Shown: positions 6,917-9,112 of the stretch, piece by piece | How positions within the stretch are numbered: the stretch's first letter is position 1 | How the letters are laid out: every line of letters starts with the position of its first letter | Origin: Phormidesmis priestleyi | Lineage (GTDB): Bacteria > Cyanobacteriota > Cyanobacteriia > Phormidesmidales > Phormidesmidaceae | Direction: 5' to 3' | DNA length: 9,112 nucleotides | Assembly: GCA_003242115.1 (NCBI GenBank) | Contig: QBMP01000021.1 | Location: forward strand, 17,344-26,455 | Position numbers and translations under genes: made by a program | The notes under the pieces: model-generated | Told to the model about the DNA's origin: nothing | Database searches by the model: none | What the model saw: the letters and a program-made list of their open reading frames with translations, nothing else

Positions 6917-7120
6917 AATGACGTACTCATCGAAAGATTTCAAATGGGCTCTATATAACTGGAATAGCTCTTTCTGCCTTCAACGCGGCGATCGCTGTGA
7001 TAACGTGCAGCCATTACGCAATCGCCTATTGGCTATCAACGTCTCAACGAGATCCCATAAAAAATGCTCCAGTTGCGGGCACTTCGTTTATGGTGATTGT
7101 TTCAACCAACAAGCCAAATT

Positions 7121-8083
7121 ATGAAAGTTGCTATTTTTAGTACCAAGTCATATGATCGCAAATTTTTCACAGCCGCGAATACACAACATCAGCATCAACT
7201 GACATTTTTAGACCCTAAGCTCGATCAGCATACCGCCATGCTTGCTAAAGATGCCACTGCCGTTTGTATCTTTGTCAACGATGAAGTCCATAAAGACACC
7301 CTAACCGCTCTTGCTAGCCAGGGTGTGAGCCTCATTGCTTTGCGCTCTGCCGGATATAACAATGTCGATATTGAAGCCGCGAAAAACCTGGGCATCAAGT
7401 TAGTGCGGGTTCCGGCCTATTCTTCCTATGCCGTCGCCGAACATACTGTAGGACTGATTCTGACGCTCAACCGCAAATTGCATCGGGCCTATAACTGCGT
7501 CCGTGAGGGTAATTTCTCTTTGGAAGGACTGCTCGGATTCGATTTGCATGGACGCACGATCGGGATTATCGGTACGGGTAGAATTGGCACAGTCACCGCC
7601 AAAATTATGACAGGGTTTGGGTGCAAAGTTATTGCCTACGATCCCTACTACAATCCCCACTGTGAGGCAATAGGAGTGCAGTACATGGAGCTAGCCCAAC
7701 TGTTTTCCCAGTCGGATATTATTACGCTTCATTGTCCATTAACGTCAGAAAACTATCACTTGATTAATCAGGAGACAATTGCTCAAATGAAGCCTCATGT
7801 AATGCTCATTAACACTAGCCGGGGAGCATTAATTGACACAGATGCCATGATTACTGCACTCAAATCCTGCCAAATTGGAGCATTAGGATTAGATGTCTAC
7901 GAACAAGAATCAGCACTATTCTTTGAAGATCGATCAAATCGAATTCTCCAAGATGATACCTTTGCCCGCTTGATGACTTTCCCGAATGTGATGATCACTG
8001 GACATCAGGCATTTTTTACTGAAGATGCGATGCAGGCGATCGCGGCAGTAACCTTAGCTCAGATCTTGCACCATTCTCAATAG
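7121..8083 (+). CDS. ldhA: D-lactate dehydrogenase, NAD-dependent (fermentative, LdhA type)
   Basis: This cytoplasmic enzyme reduces pyruvate to D-lactate with NADH, regenerating NAD under dark, low-oxygen conditions. The 320 residues align along their whole length with E. coli LdhA, from [16 protein letters not shown] to [11 protein letters not shown]. The nucleotide-binding loop is GIIGTGRIG (148-156). The catalytic residues of the D-2-hydroxyacid dehydrogenase family are Arg234 (NTSRGALID), Glu263 (DVYEQE) and His295 (TGHQAF), with the spacing known for the family. [11 protein letters not shown] and [12 protein letters not shown] match the substrate-side motifs of D-LDH rather than of glycerate or phosphoglycerate dehydrogenases. 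I chose ATG 7121 because it gives the canonical N-terminus; a TTG at 7097 would add eight residues not seen in the family. No Shine-Dalgarno is evident. The 204-base gap to the divergent GNAT start holds one HIP1 site and an AT-rich TATATAA at 6952-6958. Insertion-element sequence starts within about 45-115 bases of the stop. Confidence 0.94.
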   Translation: MKVAIFSTKSYDRKFFTAANTQHQHQLTFLDPKLDQHTAMLAKDATAVCIFVNDEVHKDTLTALASQGVSLIALRSAGYNNVDIEAAKNLGIKLVRVPAYSSYAVAEHTVGLILTLNRKLHRAYNCVREGNFSLEGLLGFDLHGRTIGIIGTGRIGTVTAKIMTGFGCKVIAYDPYYNPHCEAIGVQYMELAQLFSQSDIITLHCPLTSENYHLINQETIAQMKPHVMLINTSRGALIDTDAMITALKSCQIGALGLDVYEQESALFFEDRSNRILQDDTFARLMTFPNVMITGHQAFFTEDAMQAIAAVTLAQILHHSQ

Positions 8084-8127
8084 GGGTTGCGCTGAGGGCC
8101 AAAATCTGGAAAAAAGGGCGTAGTTAA

Positions 8128-9045
8128 AACTTAGAAGACGGTCACAAAACCATACTTCAGCACGCCCAGACCCTAGTTTATAGTCTCATTGGCCTGATGC
8201 CCAGCGTCTATCAAAAAGCCAGTCTCAAAGCCATGTTAGGCTTGTTTCTCGACGCGCAAGGCCATGCGCTACCAGAACATACGCAAATAAAGTCAGCCAG
8301 CTCACTGAGCCGTTTTCTGAATCACTACAATTGGTCAACCCGTCAGGTAATCCGCATCACCCGCGCCGCTGTCTTGGCGCAACTGGCAGCGCATCCGGTG
8401 CCTGCGGGTAGACCCGTGCGGTTGTTGATAGACTTGAGCACGCTGAAGAAGACTGGCAAGTTCTGGCGGTTGAGCACGCCTACCGAGGACGTGGATGCGC
8501 CTGAGCCCTGGGTGCGAATGCTCAATGGCAAGCGCGGACTGCATCTAGTCGTACTTTATATCGTGGTTGGCAACAGGCGAATACCGTGGAGCTTCCGCGT
8601 TTGGCGAGGGAAAGGACAACCGAGCCCGAATCAATTGGCCTGCAAGTTGTTGGCCAGCGTCCCCAAGTCTCTGGTCAAAGGCAGAACTGTGATTGTGCAA
8701 GCAGACACCGAATTTGGTACCGTAGAATTCCTCAATGCCGTCTATCAGCGACATTGGAGGGCGGTCGTCGGGGTGAAAAACAGTCGACTGTTACAAGATG
8801 GGAGAAAGCTAAAAGACCTTCCAGGTAAGGCAAAATGCGGCCTACAGGTCTGCCTCAAAGATATCGACTATCCCCTCACCGTCTCTTGGTTTTGGCTTAA
8901 GCGCGCAGACAATAAACGAGAGTTGCGCTTTGTCGCTTCGACTCATCCTTATTCTGGCGTTTATCTTATTCGGCTAGGTCGCAAACGCTGGGCAATAGAA
9001 GGCTTTTTCAAAACCGCTAAGCATCAGTTTGGTCTGCATGGCACT
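8128..9045 (+). mobile_element. Remnant of an IS4/IS701-type insertion sequence
   Basis: The element is recognised only by its transposase gene. The left limit given is where the transposase frame opens after a stop at 8125-8127; the true end probably lies between 8084 and 8128. The right limit is where similarity to the transposase family stops and an apparent second element begins. Terminal inverted repeats and a target duplication could not be identified, because the right end is missing. GGGCGT at 8116-8121 and ACGCCC at 8162-8167 form a six-base inverted repeat in the left flank. Confidence 0.6.
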
Positions 9046-9087
9046 GGTTCCGTCAAGTGGGACAGGATAAAGTGTCTATATACATAG
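8197..9087 (+). CDS. DDE transposase (IS4/IS701 type), damaged at both ends
   Basis: This is a cut-and-paste transposase with an RNase H-like fold. The three catalytic acids are present: Asp79 (LLIDLSTL), Asp170 (VIVQADTEFG) and Glu268 (RWAIEGFFKTAKHQFGL), the last with the R-x3-E-x6-K spacing (Arg264, Glu268, Lys275) of the IS4-type signature. After about residue 281 the sequence stops resembling the family and ends within 15 codons at TAG (9085-9087), so the usual C-terminal helices are missing. The reading frame is also open upstream of ATG 8197 to a stop at 8125-8127, and the upstream codons look like plausible protein (QTLVYSLIGLMPSVYQKASL), but they hold no ATG, GTG or TTG. The original start may therefore have been lost. 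It is probably inactive. No HIP1 octamer lies in it, unlike the rest of the window. Confidence 0.8.
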   Translation: MPSVYQKASLKAMLGLFLDAQGHALPEHTQIKSASSLSRFLNHYNWSTRQVIRITRAAVLAQLAAHPVPAGRPVRLLIDLSTLKKTGKFWRLSTPTEDVDAPEPWVRMLNGKRGLHLVVLYIVVGNRRIPWSFRVWRGKGQPSPNQLACKLLASVPKSLVKGRTVIVQADTEFGTVEFLNAVYQRHWRAVVGVKNSRLLQDGRKLKDLPGKAKCGLQVCLKDIDYPLTVSWFWLKRADNKRELRFVASTHPYSGVYLIRLGRKRWAIEGFFKTAKHQFGLHGTGSVKWDRIKCLYT

Positions 9088-9112
9088 GATAGGAGATAAT
9101 AGACAGCGAAAA
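9046..9112 (+). mobile_element. Possible left end of a second insertion element
   Basis: The transposase breaks off at about 9040-9046, and the following sequence starts GGTTCCGTCAAGTGGGACAG, with AAAGTGTCTAT shortly after. A GGT start, an internal CAA and an AGTGT.TA block recall the ends of IS1-family elements, but I judge this only from memory. TGTCTAT at 9073-9079 and ATAGACA at 9099-9105 form a seven-base inverted repeat. AGGAG at 9091-9095 could be a ribosome-binding site for a gene starting past the window edge. The identity is unproven. Confidence 0.28.

Larger units (their letters stand above)
8..8043. repeat. HIP1 octamers (GCGATCGC), ten copies
   Basis: Exact GCGATCGC starts at 8, 1341, 3992, 4556, 5427, 5447, 5909, 6627, 6988 and 8036. 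This highly iterated palindrome is a hallmark of many cyanobacterial genomes. Copies occur inside genes and between them. None occurs in the transposase region after 8043, nor between 1349 and 3991. Confidence 0.95.

Noticed and set aside
4612..6943. EEP, deaminase and GNAT genes as part of the cyanate system
   Set aside because: The orientations alternate, there is no shared transcript, and no functional link beyond ammonia release by the deaminase. Treated as independent genes.
6918..7140. Two overlapping plus-strand frames before ldhA, one with a hydrophobic, protein-like reading
   Set aside because: They overlap the 5' end of the GNAT gene and the ldhA start, have no family resemblance, and the hydrophobic frame has no proper start codon.
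1..9112. CRISPR array, tRNA, rRNA or riboswitch
   Set aside because: No regularly spaced repeats, tRNA-like cloverleaf or known riboswitch core was noticed on reading both strands. This was a visual check only.

Overview
The window is chromosomal DNA of a cyanobacterium. The main evidence is the octamer GCGATCGC (HIP1), present ten times in 9.1 kb where chance predicts far less than one copy. The gene content agrees: an NrtABCD-type cyanate transporter operon with cyanase, as in other cyanobacteria. Genus and species cannot be told from the sequence alone.

Region 1 (1-4611) is a cyanate-assimilation locus. It opens with the 3' part of an AraC-type regulator. A 172-base regulatory gap follows, with a perfect palindrome, a spaced direct repeat and a TATA-like -10. 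Then comes a co-directional cluster cynA-cynB-cynD-cynS. CynA is the lipoprotein binding protein, CynB the permease and CynD the ATPase that import cyanate. CynS converts cyanate plus bicarbonate to ammonia and CO2. CynA is unusual: about 140 residues with a CxxC-x3-H-x4-H motif precede an internal twin-arginine/lipobox signal. Its start lies in a 14-base tandem duplication that throws an older upstream ATG out of frame.

Region 2 (4611-8083) holds four single genes with mixed orientation and no obvious link to cyanate. They are a membrane-anchored endonuclease/exonuclease/phosphatase-fold protein (-), a zinc nucleoside/base deaminase (+), a solitary GNAT acetyltransferase (-) that resembles the C-terminal domain of PatZ-like acyl-CoA synthetase fusions, and a fermentative D-lactate dehydrogenase (+).

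Region 3 (8084-9112) is mobile DNA. A DDE transposase of IS4/IS701 type carries its three acidic residues but breaks off just after the catalytic Glu block. The sequence after about 9046 looks like the left end of a second insertion element that interrupts the first. The window ends before that can be proved.

The most promising signals are the CynA N-terminal module, the candidate AraC operator in front of cynA, and the duplication at the cynA start.
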